A stretch of 5,087 nt of DNA from the NCBI GenBank assembly GCA_020433785.1, contig JAGRCC010001042.1, positions 1 to 5,087 of the forward strand. The letters are read 5' to 3'. Every line of letters starts with the position of its first letter. The first letter of the stretch is position 1. Made by a program: the position numbers and the translations under genes. Positions 1-5,087 of this stretch are shown here, one piece after another. The notes under the pieces are model-generated. The model was given only the letters and a program-made list of their open reading frames with translations, did no database searches and had not been told where the DNA came from. This stretch comes from Anaerolineae bacterium (GTDB lineage Bacteria; Chloroflexota; Anaerolineae; 4572-78; J111).

Positions 1-1109
1 AACTCGTTGGAAACCATTGTGCTGAGCGAAACGGTGGCCACAATCACCATCCCCGTCGCCGCTGACAAGCCACCAATGAAGGCCAACATAGCGACTTCTT
101 CCTGCCCTTGGGAAATAGGAATGGTTAGCACAAAGGTATCGGCATCGACCGTACCGGCAGGAAAGAGCAGTAATCCCCCCAAAGCGATAGGCAGCACAAA
201 GATATTGATCACCAGCAGGTAGAGCGGCAGCAGCCAACTTGCCTTATCCAAATGATCCTCGTTGACATTTTCTACCACGGACATCTGAAATTGGCGGGGT
301 AGAAACATAATGGCCATCATTGACAGAAACATGAGCCAGGTCCAATCGGTGTAGGTCCCGGCATTTTTCATGGTAAAGAGGTCTCTCATTTCTGGCCTTT
401 GGAAAGCCTGGCCAAATATGTCCCCAAAACCGTCGAACAAAATGAATGTCACATACACCCCTACCACCAGGAAAGCCAACAATTTAACGACCGACTCAAA
501 AGCAATTGCGGCCACTAAACCTTCGTGGCGTTCGGTGGTGTCAAGATGTCGGGTGCCAAAGATAATAGCAAACGTAGCCAGCAGCAGCGCCACATAAAAA
601 GAGGTGTCGCTCAAAATAGGCGTTGTGCCTGGGGTGGGAATGGTACCGGCTAATTCAGAGTGCTGCCACATGACCGCAAAGCTGGTGGAAACACCGTCAA
701 GTTGTAGAGAAATGTAGGGGATGATGCCGACTACGGCGATAATGGTGACCAACCCGGCCAAAGAACTACTTTTACCGTAGCGCGAGCTAATAAAGTCGGC
801 AATGGAGGTGATGCGATTGATCTTACTAATGCGGATAATTTTCCGCATAACCAAATACCACAGCGCCGCCATCAGTGTTGGGCCTAAATAGATGGGCATA
901 AAGCCGATACCGGTGCTGGCGGCCCGGCCGACGCTGCCGTAAAAGGTCCAAGCGGTGCAGTACACCGCTAACGACAACGCGTAAATATAAGGATTACTGA
1001 TCACACTGCGCCCGGCATCGGATCGCTTGTCGCTATAATGCGCGATAGCGAACAGAATGCCAATGTAGGCCAGTGAAAAAAGTAAAATTATACCGCCCTG
1101 TAACATCAT
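1..1109 (-). CDS. SLC5-type transporter domain of a CbrA/CrbS-like sensor histidine kinase (3' part beyond window)
   Basis: Translating the minus strand from the ATG at 1109 gives 369 residues open to the window edge. The stretch is strongly hydrophobic with about nine membrane segments (near residues 5-22, 41-62, 70-90, 116-135, 171-186, 200-224, 259-271, 293-317 and 338-365). Hallmarks of the N-terminal SLC5/PutP-like domain found in CbrA and CrbS/MxtR hybrid kinases are visible: YALSLAVYCTAWTFYGSVGRAAS (residues 43-65, key residues Y50, W54, G58, G61), PIYLGPTL (72-79), RKIIRISK (89-96), ITSIADFISSRYGKS (100-114) and FLPRQFQMSVVEN (269-281). In this family a PAS/histidine-kinase and often receiver portion follows; none of it is in the window, so kinase identity is inferred from the domain subtype. 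An in-frame TAG lies three codons before the start; a second ATG follows at once. A weak AAGG (1120-1123) sits 10 bases upstream. The gene lies 44 bases after the small membrane-protein gene, suggesting cotranscription. A plain SLC5 transporter is the less likely alternative. Confidence 0.85.
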   Translation of the reverse strand, partial: MMLQGGIILLFSLAYIGILFAIAHYSDKRSDAGRSVISNPYIYALSLAVYCTAWTFYGSVGRAASTGIGFMPIYLGPTLMAALWYLVMRKIIRISKINRITSIADFISSRYGKSSSLAGLVTIIAVVGIIPYISLQLDGVSTSFAVMWQHSELAGTIPTPGTTPILSDTSFYVALLLATFAIIFGTRHLDTTERHEGLVAAIAFESVVKLLAFLVVGVYVTFILFDGFGDIFGQAFQRPEMRDLFTMKNAGTYTDWTWLMFLSMMAIMFLPRQFQMSVVENVNEDHLDKASWLLPLYLLVINIFVLPIALGGLLLFPAGTVDADTFVLTIPISQGQEEVAMLAFIGGLSAATGMVIVATVSLSTMVSNE

Positions 1110-1153
1110 AGTTAGCTAGCCTTGGTACAATTCATCTTCGATGAGACCCTGTT

Positions 1154-1351
1154 TTAGCGCCACAGCTCGATAACAACAATCATCAACATAATAATAATGA
1201 GCCAGGAGGAAAAAGCGTAAATATATAATATGGGAATACCCCACAATAAATTACTGACGCTAAATATCGATAGGAGCGGATAATTAAAGAGTAAGCAGCC
1301 CATTAAAAATATCGCTACTAATCTTTGCCCTAAAATGATAAATCGGTTCAT
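1154..1351 (-). CDS. Small two-helix membrane protein upstream of the transporter-kinase
   Basis: This 65-residue protein has two hydrophobic segments (about residues 9-29 and 37-61) separated by a short turn containing a WGIP motif (residues 36-40 area), and very short polar ends (MNRF at the start, ELWR at the end). Size and layout, with a hydrophobic helix, an NYP motif (23-25), a GIP turn and a second helix, recall the small partner proteins encoded beside SLC5 transporters (DUF3311 and DUF4212 types). That is a resemblance by eye, not a search result. A small membrane ORF (CbrX) is reported ahead of cbrA in Pseudomonas, the same relative position. The start at 1351 is preferred over the longer frame opening at 1393 because a strong Shine-Dalgarno sequence lies 8 bases before it and the extra 14 residues are polar and unlike the rest. 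Hand-counted GC is about 35%, clearly lower than the flanking genes, partly because of many Ile, Leu and Met codons. Function unknown; a helper or stabiliser of the downstream sensor is inferred. Confidence 0.75.
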   Translation of the reverse strand: MNRFIILGQRLVAIFLMGCLLFNYPLLSIFSVSNLLWGIPILYIYAFSSWLIIIMLMIVVIELWR

Positions 1352-1359
1352 TAGAGCTA

Positions 1360-1369
1360 CCTCTCCCTC
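1360..1369 (-). promoter_or_regulatory. Strong ribosome binding site deciding the small-protein start
   Basis: On the minus strand the purine run GAGGGAGAGG ends 8 bases before the ATG at 1351. Its GAGG/GGAG cores match the anti-Shine-Dalgarno sequence. It is the best such site in the window and selects the 65-residue reading over the longer frame starting at 1393. Confidence 0.7.
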
Positions 1370-1383
1370 GAATATAACCGTCT

Positions 1384-1440
1384 GGAGCGTCAAAGTTTAC
1401 GTTGACTTGACTTGGATGACAAAGCCAGCTTTGTCGCTCC
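1384..1440. repeat. 57-base imperfect inverted repeat with a nested palindrome
   Basis: The ends GGAGCGTCAAAG (1384-1395) and CTTTGTCGCTCC (1429-1440) are inverted copies matching at 11 of 12 positions. Nested at the right end is GACAAAGC (1418-1425), CA, GCTTTGTC (1428-1435), a perfect 8-base-arm palindrome. The right arm can therefore pair with either of two left arms, giving mutually exclusive hairpins. Neither form is followed by a T-run on either strand, so it is not a normal intrinsic terminator. It lies between the DUF294 gene and the small-protein gene, within the probable leader of the latter. It could be a REP/MITE-like palindromic unit, an operator (the 18-base palindrome) or a regulatory RNA fold; the sequence alone does not decide. 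Confidence 0.55.
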
Positions 1441-1452
1441 GCTGCTGACTCT

Positions 1453-1489
1453 CTGCCTTTTCCCACGTAAAGTGGGGATTATCAGGCAG
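1453..1489. other. Two-part hairpin downstream of the DUF294 gene
   Basis: An outer 6-bp stem (CTGCCT at 1453-1458 with AGGCAG at 1484-1489) encloses an inner 5-bp stem (CCCAC at 1462-1466 with GTGGG at 1472-1476) around a 5-base loop, with unpaired bases between. In minus-strand RNA it would form 50 bases after the DUF294 stop codon. No U-tract follows, so terminator function is doubtful. It may be a 3'-end stabilising fold or part of a structured leader. Confidence 0.35.
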
Positions 1490-1507
1490 TCAATAGCCTT
1501 ATCCCAA
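1478..1507 (-). promoter_or_regulatory. Weak sigma-70-like promoter candidate for the small gene and sensor gene
   Basis: On the minus strand TTGGGA (1502-1507, 4 of 6 matches to TTGACA) and GATAAT (1478-1483, 5 of 6 matches to TATAAT) are separated by 18 bases. Transcription would start near 1471, giving a leader of about 120 bases that contains the 1384-1440 inverted repeat. The -10 box overlaps the 1453-1489 hairpin, so the two proposals are alternatives. Pattern matching by eye only. Confidence 0.2.
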
Positions 1508-1538
1508 TACCTAACGTCTTCTTCCTAATTCTTGACTC

Positions 1539-3344
1539 TTAGCCCAACATGGCCAGACGGAATCGCATCTCTGCCGATTCTTGTATTTCATGAATGGCCA
1601 AAAAAGCATCTTTTAGGTAGCGTTTTTCCAGGTGAGAGAGTTGTTCTAGACGGATTTTGTTGTCCGGTTCGCGTTTGGAGTTGATCTCGTCTAACTGCCC
1701 ACGTAATCTCAGCCATTGCAAAAAGCGAAATGTCTCGGCCAAGGTTTCAGCCCCGTGCTGGCTCAAGGTTCCGGAGTGGGCGGCGTCTTCTAATCGGTCA
1801 AGGGTGGAACAGCTTTGCGATCCGGCTTCTAAGGCATATACTCTGGCCAGCCCCACAATGGGGGCAATGCCGCCTTCTTTTAGATCGACCAAGCCATCTT
1901 TTTGTCGAATTCGGCCAAAAAAGCCGAGTGGGGGACGGAAACGGAGTGCGGCTCGAGCCAATTGGGCTAGAAATAAATCATATTCGCCTGATTCTACAAT
2001 AATGTCCTCAATCGGGTCAAGTGACAGTGTACCATGAACTACGCGGAAATCGAAAAAAATGGCTGCTTCCAAAATAGCCTGCGGCTCAGGGGCCTGGACC
2101 CACCCCTTGAATAATCTAATCCAGTGGTTTAACGGATAGTGCCAGTTGGTGGCCATATAACCCCCAGCACAAGGGGGAAAGCCGGCCTGAATCAACCCGT
2201 TAATAACATACTGGGACAGGGTTGCAAAATAACGCTTGGCCTCCGGTGTATCGGCTAGATAGATCAGCGCGTTATCTTGATCGGTCAGCAGCACCTGCTC
2301 GCTGCGCCCCTCAGAACCAAAAACCACCCAGGCAAAGGGCGTTGGCGGCGGACCGAATTTCTGTTCGGCCAGAGTAAGTAACCGTTTGACCAAGGTATCA
2401 TTTAAACTCGATACGACCCGGCCAATTTGAATGGCATTCAGGCCGTTCTCAAATAAACTTCGCACGGTTTGCACCAACTTTGGCCCATAAGTGGCTAAAT
2501 TTTCAGCCGAATCATCCAGCGTTTCCAGCCGTTTCAGAAAATAAAACGGACTTTGGGCCTGCTGCCGGAGCAGATCCGTCGTGGTCACCACGCCGGAAAT
2601 ATCGCCCCGGTCGGTAATTGGCAAGTGGTGAATGCCTTCTTCATACAGATACACCAAGGCGCTGTAAAGGGCTGTGTCGCTTGGTACAGATTTAACCGGC
2701 TGGGTCATCACCTCCCCCACGGCTGTTTCGGCGCTCCGCCCCTCGGCTATGACTCGATTTCTGAGATCTCGGTCAGTGACGATCCCCGGCGGTTCGCTTT
2801 GAATAATCACACAACTTACACTTGCCTCTCGCATCAGTTTAGCCGTTTCATGGACGGTCGTGTCCGGCGCTACGGCTACCAGTTCGTGCACCACAAGCGA
2901 TTTGACCGGGCTGGCCAAACTCTCGTTGGCCGATGCCGAGTCAAGGCTTAGCAAGTGTTGTAATCTATCGCTTAAACTTTTTAAAAAGTATTCCGAGAAG
3001 CCATTTTTGTTAACCAAACTTCGAAAAACATTTTCAGGTACCAGCAGGAGCGAGACATCCTCATTGGCGATGACATCAGCTGTGGGGGTGTCTTGACTCA
3101 ACATCGATAGAAAACCGAAAAATTCGCCTTCTTCCAAAATTTGCAACGATTTTTCGTCGCGCTGTAATTTAACCGATCCCCGTTGAATAATGTGGAGATA
3201 CTGGCTAATTTCCCCTCCTTGCTCCAGGATACGCGTTCCCACAGCCACGTCTTTTTGCTCAATGGCCTCGATAACCTGATCCAACTCGTTTTGAGGTAGG
3301 GTGTCAAACGGGTGAAGATGCTCTATAAAGTCAACGGCGTTCAT
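1539..3344 (-). CDS. cNMP-binding-like / CBS pair / DUF294 nucleotidyltransferase regulatory protein
   Basis: This complete 601-residue soluble protein has the usual architecture of its family. Residues about 8-125 form a cyclic-nucleotide-binding-like beta-roll (ILEQGG at 39-44, IIQRGSVKL at 52-60, EGEFFGFLS at 72-80). Residues about 150-262 carry two CBS motifs, with GIVTDRDLRNRVIA (187-200) and GVVTTTDLLR (251-260) as signature ends. Residues about 290-440 are the DUF294 nucleotidyltransferase, with GSEGRSEQ (343-350) and TDQDN (354-358) giving the expected GS and DxD (D355, D357) active-site elements shared with GlnD-type enzymes. Residues about 450-600 are the helical DUF294 C-terminal region. 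The cNMP pocket lacks the usual FGE glutamate (it reads FGF, 76-78) and the PRxA arginine (PTAD, 87-90), so canonical cAMP binding is unlikely. These proteins commonly follow ActP/VC_2705-type symporters and are thought to regulate them; the target is unknown. The start at 3344 has only a weak, distant AGG upstream, but it fits the domain boundary and the next Met is at residue 81. Confidence 0.9.
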   Translation of the reverse strand: MNAVDFIEHLHPFDTLPQNELDQVIEAIEQKDVAVGTRILEQGGEISQYLHIIQRGSVKLQRDEKSLQILEEGEFFGFLSMLSQDTPTADVIANEDVSLLLVPENVFRSLVNKNGFSEYFLKSLSDRLQHLLSLDSASANESLASPVKSLVVHELVAVAPDTTVHETAKLMREASVSCVIIQSEPPGIVTDRDLRNRVIAEGRSAETAVGEVMTQPVKSVPSDTALYSALVYLYEEGIHHLPITDRGDISGVVTTTDLLRQQAQSPFYFLKRLETLDDSAENLATYGPKLVQTVRSLFENGLNAIQIGRVVSSLNDTLVKRLLTLAEQKFGPPPTPFAWVVFGSEGRSEQVLLTDQDNALIYLADTPEAKRYFATLSQYVINGLIQAGFPPCAGGYMATNWHYPLNHWIRLFKGWVQAPEPQAILEAAIFFDFRVVHGTLSLDPIEDIIVESGEYDLFLAQLARAALRFRPPLGFFGRIRQKDGLVDLKEGGIAPIVGLARVYALEAGSQSCSTLDRLEDAAHSGTLSQHGAETLAETFRFLQWLRLRGQLDEINSKREPDNKIRLEQLSHLEKRYLKDAFLAIHEIQESAEMRFRLAMLG

Positions 3345-3458
3345 ACCAATAGTTTATACCTGCCGGTCGGATTTTCGTAGCTATTTTAACAACTGACGTT
3401 TAACGCATGATTGAGCGCCAGTTGCCTGGTCGACAAAGTAGATCTTGAATTTCAACGC
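3345..3458 (-). promoter_or_regulatory. AT-rich upstream region of the DUF294 gene, possible promoter
   Basis: Between the terminator-like hairpin and the DUF294 start there are two -10-like hexamers on the minus strand, TAAAAT (3383-3388) and TATAAA (3353-3358), neither with a convincing -35 box at normal spacing. TATAAA is so close to the ATG that a transcript from it would be almost leaderless. A short odd palindrome CGTTTAACG (3397-3405) could be part of an operator. If the upstream hairpin terminates, a promoter must lie here, but I cannot pin it down. Confidence 0.2.
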
Positions 3459-3491
3459 AAAGGGAGGGGTACACGGGGCACCCCTCCCTTC
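3459..3491 (-). terminator. Strong GC-rich hairpin after the symporter gene, terminator-like
   Basis: Plus-strand arms AAGGGAGGGGT (3460-3470) and ACCCCTCCCTT (3480-3490) are perfect complements over 11 bp around a 9-base loop; in minus-strand RNA a further G-U pair closes the base (3491 with 3459). It begins about 45 bases after the symporter stop. Only three U residues follow the stem (two of them inside it), so termination may be partial, allowing some read-through to the DUF294 gene, or the stem may mainly protect the symporter mRNA 3' end. Confidence 0.55.
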
Positions 3492-3498
3492 AGGGGAT

Positions 3499-3521
3499 AG
3501 AGTCGTGCCGCAGCACGCTCT
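3499..3521 (-). other. Second hairpin immediately after the symporter stop codon
   Basis: On the minus strand AGAGCGTGC pairs with GCACGACTCT across a TGCG loop, giving 9 bp with one bulged A. It starts 15 bases after the symporter stop and directly precedes the stronger 3459-3491 hairpin. There is no U-tract. A tandem arrangement like this suggests a 3' mRNA stabiliser or a two-step attenuator. Confidence 0.4.
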
Positions 3522-3536
3522 AGAGCCATTCAATCC

Positions 3537-5087
3537 TTAGTGGGTGGAGGCAGCCCCAGCGCCACGCGGAATACGAACCGACTCGACCATATCTTGAACT
3601 TCCTGCGGCGGCGCTTCAGTAGCCCGCGAGACAACGTAGGTAATGGCAAAGTTGAGAATCATCCCAACTGTGCCGATACCTTGAGCGGTAATGCCCAAGA
3701 ACGGCCCAATCATCGGTTCCGGCGTACCGAGCAGCTGCACCGAGCGCTGGCCGACGATCATCACGGTGGTGAACACGAGCCCAACAATCATCCCGGCCAC
3801 AGCGCCGGTGCTGTTGGTGCGCTTATCAAAGATGCCCAACAGAATGAGCGGGAAGAAACTGGCTGCCGCCAGCCCGAAGGCAAAGGCCACCACCTCCGCC
3901 ACAAAGCCGGGGGGGTTAATCCCAAAGTATCCGGCCACCAGAATGGCCAGGAAGATAACCAGGCGACCAACCAGCAGGCGTTCGGATTCAGATGCGGTCG
4001 GTTTGATTAAGCGGTAATACAGATCGTGCGACAGCGAGCTGGAGATAACCAGCAGCAACCCGGAAGCGGTTGACAGCGCCGCTGCCAGACCACCGGCCGC
4101 GACCAAACCGATAATCGGACCGGACAGGCCGGCTACTTCAGGGGTAGCCAGCACGATAATATCGCGGTCGATGGTGACTTCATTGGCATCACCGGAGGCT
4201 AAGGTATAGGCCCCATCACTGTTTTTATCCTCAAATTTGAGCAGCCCGGTGGTTTCCCAACTTCTGGCCCAGGCTAGGGCCGGATCGTTTTGAACCGTTT
4301 CTACGGGGATGCCGTTCAGCGTGTCAATCAGGTTCAGCTTGGCAAAGGCGGCCAACGCCGGAGCGGTGGTGTACAGCAAGGCGATGAACAGCAGCGCCCA
4401 ACCGGCCGAATAGCGAGCGGCTCGCACACTGGGGACCGTATAGAAGCGCACGATCACGTGCGGCAGACCGGCCGTCCCCGCCATCAACGCGATCGTGATG
4501 GCCAAAACGTCAATCATAGGCCGAGAAGAGTTCAGGTAAGAACCCAGCCCTAACTCCGTTTGAACCCCTTCTAACCGGGGAATAATGTCGCCAAAAGTCA
4601 GCGCCAGTTGGGGAATGGGAATACCGGTAATGATAAAAGCCAGTGCGAAGGCCGGAATAAGGTAAGCCAGAATAAGCACGGAATATTGAGCCACCTGGGT
4701 CCAGGTGATCCCTTTCATCCCGCCCAATACCGCAAAGAAAGCCACGATGATCATCCCAATTACCACGCCCAACCAGATCTCAACCTGAAGGTAGCGGCTG
4801 AAGACAATGCCAACCCCGCGCATCTGCCCGGCAACGTAAGTAAACGAGATAAACACCGCCGCAATGGCCGCAATGGCCCGGGCCGTTTGCGAATAGTAGC
4901 GGTCACCCACAAAGTCCGGCACGGTGTATTGACCAAACTTGCGCAGGTACGGCGCCAGCAAGAGCGCCAATAGTACGTAACCACCGGTCCAGCCCATTAG
5001 GTAGATGGCACCATCATAACCCAAAAAGGCGATAATCCCGGCCATTGAAATGAACGACGCCGCCGACATCCAGTCCGCCGCGGTGGC
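3537..5087 (-). CDS. Sodium/solute symporter, VC_2705/ActP-like (N-terminus beyond window)
   Basis: The frame is open to the right edge, with six residues (ATAADW) before the first visible Met at 5069; families of this type are longer at the N-terminus, so that Met is internal and about 50-70 residues are missing. Numbered from that Met, visible hallmarks are MSAASFISMAGIIAFLGYDG (1-20), YTVPDFVGDRYYS (48-60), YVAGQMRG (78-85), GGMKGITWTQ (116-125), GTAGLPHVIVRFYTVPS (198-214) and AAALSTASGLLLVISSSLSHD (329-349), with about twelve membrane segments. S333 and T334 align with the Na2-site Ser/Thr of PutP-type symporters, supporting sodium-coupled transport in the inner membrane. Relatives include acetate/pyruvate-type carriers, so a short carboxylate is the likely substrate, by inference. 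The loop before the STASG helix holds DKNSDG (281-286), a calcium-loop-like motif. These symporters are usually paired with a DUF4212 small subunit gene just upstream, which would lie outside the window. The DUF294 gene follows after 192 bases. Confidence 0.93.
   Translation of the reverse strand, partial: ATAADWMSAASFISMAGIIAFLGYDGAIYLMGWTGGYVLLALLLAPYLRKFGQYTVPDFVGDRYYSQTARAIAAIAAVFISFTYVAGQMRGVGIVFSRYLQVEIWLGVVIGMIIVAFFAVLGGMKGITWTQVAQYSVLILAYLIPAFALAFIITGIPIPQLALTFGDIIPRLEGVQTELGLGSYLNSSRPMIDVLAITIALMAGTAGLPHVIVRFYTVPSVRAARYSAGWALLFIALLYTTAPALAAFAKLNLIDTLNGIPVETVQNDPALAWARSWETTGLLKFEDKNSDGAYTLASGDANEVTIDRDIIVLATPEVAGLSGPIIGLVAAGGLAAALSTASGLLLVISSSLSHDLYYRLIKPTASESERLLVGRLVIFLAILVAGYFGINPPGFVAEVVAFAFGLAAASFFPLILLGIFDKRTNSTGAVAGMIVGLVFTTVMIVGQRSVQLLGTPEPMIGPFLGITAQGIGTVGMILNFAITYVVSRATEAPPQEVQDMVESVRIPRGAGAASTH

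Noticed and set aside
1352..1393. Extending the small membrane protein by 14 residues to the ATG at 1393.
   Set aside because: The strong Shine-Dalgarno sequence at 1360-1369 would lie inside the extended coding region, and it points to the ATG at 1351. The additional residues do not resemble the rest.
1284..1466. A 60-residue minus-strand frame overlapping the small membrane protein in another phase.
   Set aside because: It crosses the inverted repeat and the ribosome binding site, has a low-complexity polar composition and no recognisable feature; the two-helix reading is more convincing.
1657..3096. Several plus-strand open frames opposite the DUF294 gene (such as 1657-2037 and 2553-2951).
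   Set aside because: They are antisense to a clearly conserved multidomain protein and encode compositions typical of reverse-complement shadows, with no domain motifs.
3431..3438. The 8-mer CGACAAAG also present (as its complement) in the 1384-1440 inverted repeat.
   Set aside because: An 8-base match without the surrounding arms is expected by chance often enough in 5 kb with both strands; it does not show a second repeat copy.
3540..4973. Plus-strand open frames opposite the symporter gene (such as 3540-4010 and 4608-4973).
   Set aside because: They are rich in Arg, His, Gln and Asn as expected from antisense reading of a hydrophobic GC-rich membrane-protein gene; no independent ribosome binding sites or motifs.
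5067..5069. Taking the ATG at 5069 as the true symporter start.
   Set aside because: The frame stays open upstream to the window edge and reads ATAADW, matching the interior sequence of this symporter family, where the Met is part of a conserved DWMSAASF-type segment.

Overview
The window is bacterial DNA of moderate GC content. All four genes I can support lie on the minus strand, so the biological reading order runs from base 5087 down to base 1. The gene families (VC_2705-type sodium/solute symporter, DUF294 nucleotidyltransferase with CBS domains, CbrA/CrbS-type transporter-kinase) are common in Gammaproteobacteria and Betaproteobacteria and also occur elsewhere, so I do not assign a phylum.

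Layout in transcription order: (1) 5087-3537, a large sodium/solute symporter related to acetate permease ActP, cut at its N-terminus by the window edge. (2) 3536-3345, a 192-base intergenic stretch with two consecutive hairpins, one of them a very strong GC-rich stem resembling an intrinsic terminator with a poor U-tract. (3) 3344-1539, a complete 601-residue protein with a cyclic-nucleotide-binding-like domain, two CBS motifs and a GlnD-like (DUF294) nucleotidyltransferase module. (4) 1538-1352, 187 bases containing two inverted-repeat structures and a weak promoter candidate. (5) 1351-1154, a 65-residue two-helix membrane protein with a strong ribosome binding site. (6) 1109-1, the first 369 residues of a protein that begins with an SLC5-like transporter domain of the kind fused to sensor histidine kinases (CbrA, CrbS/MxtR). 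The kinase part would lie beyond base 1.

As a working model, the locus combines uptake of a small carboxylate, probably acetate or a similar acid (symporter), control of that uptake (DUF294/CBS protein), and a membrane sensor built from a transporter scaffold that may report the same or a related substrate to a response regulator. The substrate and the regulatory link are inferences from family and neighbourhood. The most interesting points are the small membrane protein just ahead of the transporter-kinase, the loss of apparent sodium-site Ser/Thr residues in the kinase's transporter domain while the true symporter keeps them, and the structured leader between the DUF294 gene and the small gene. 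No RNA genes, CRISPR arrays or transposase genes were seen.
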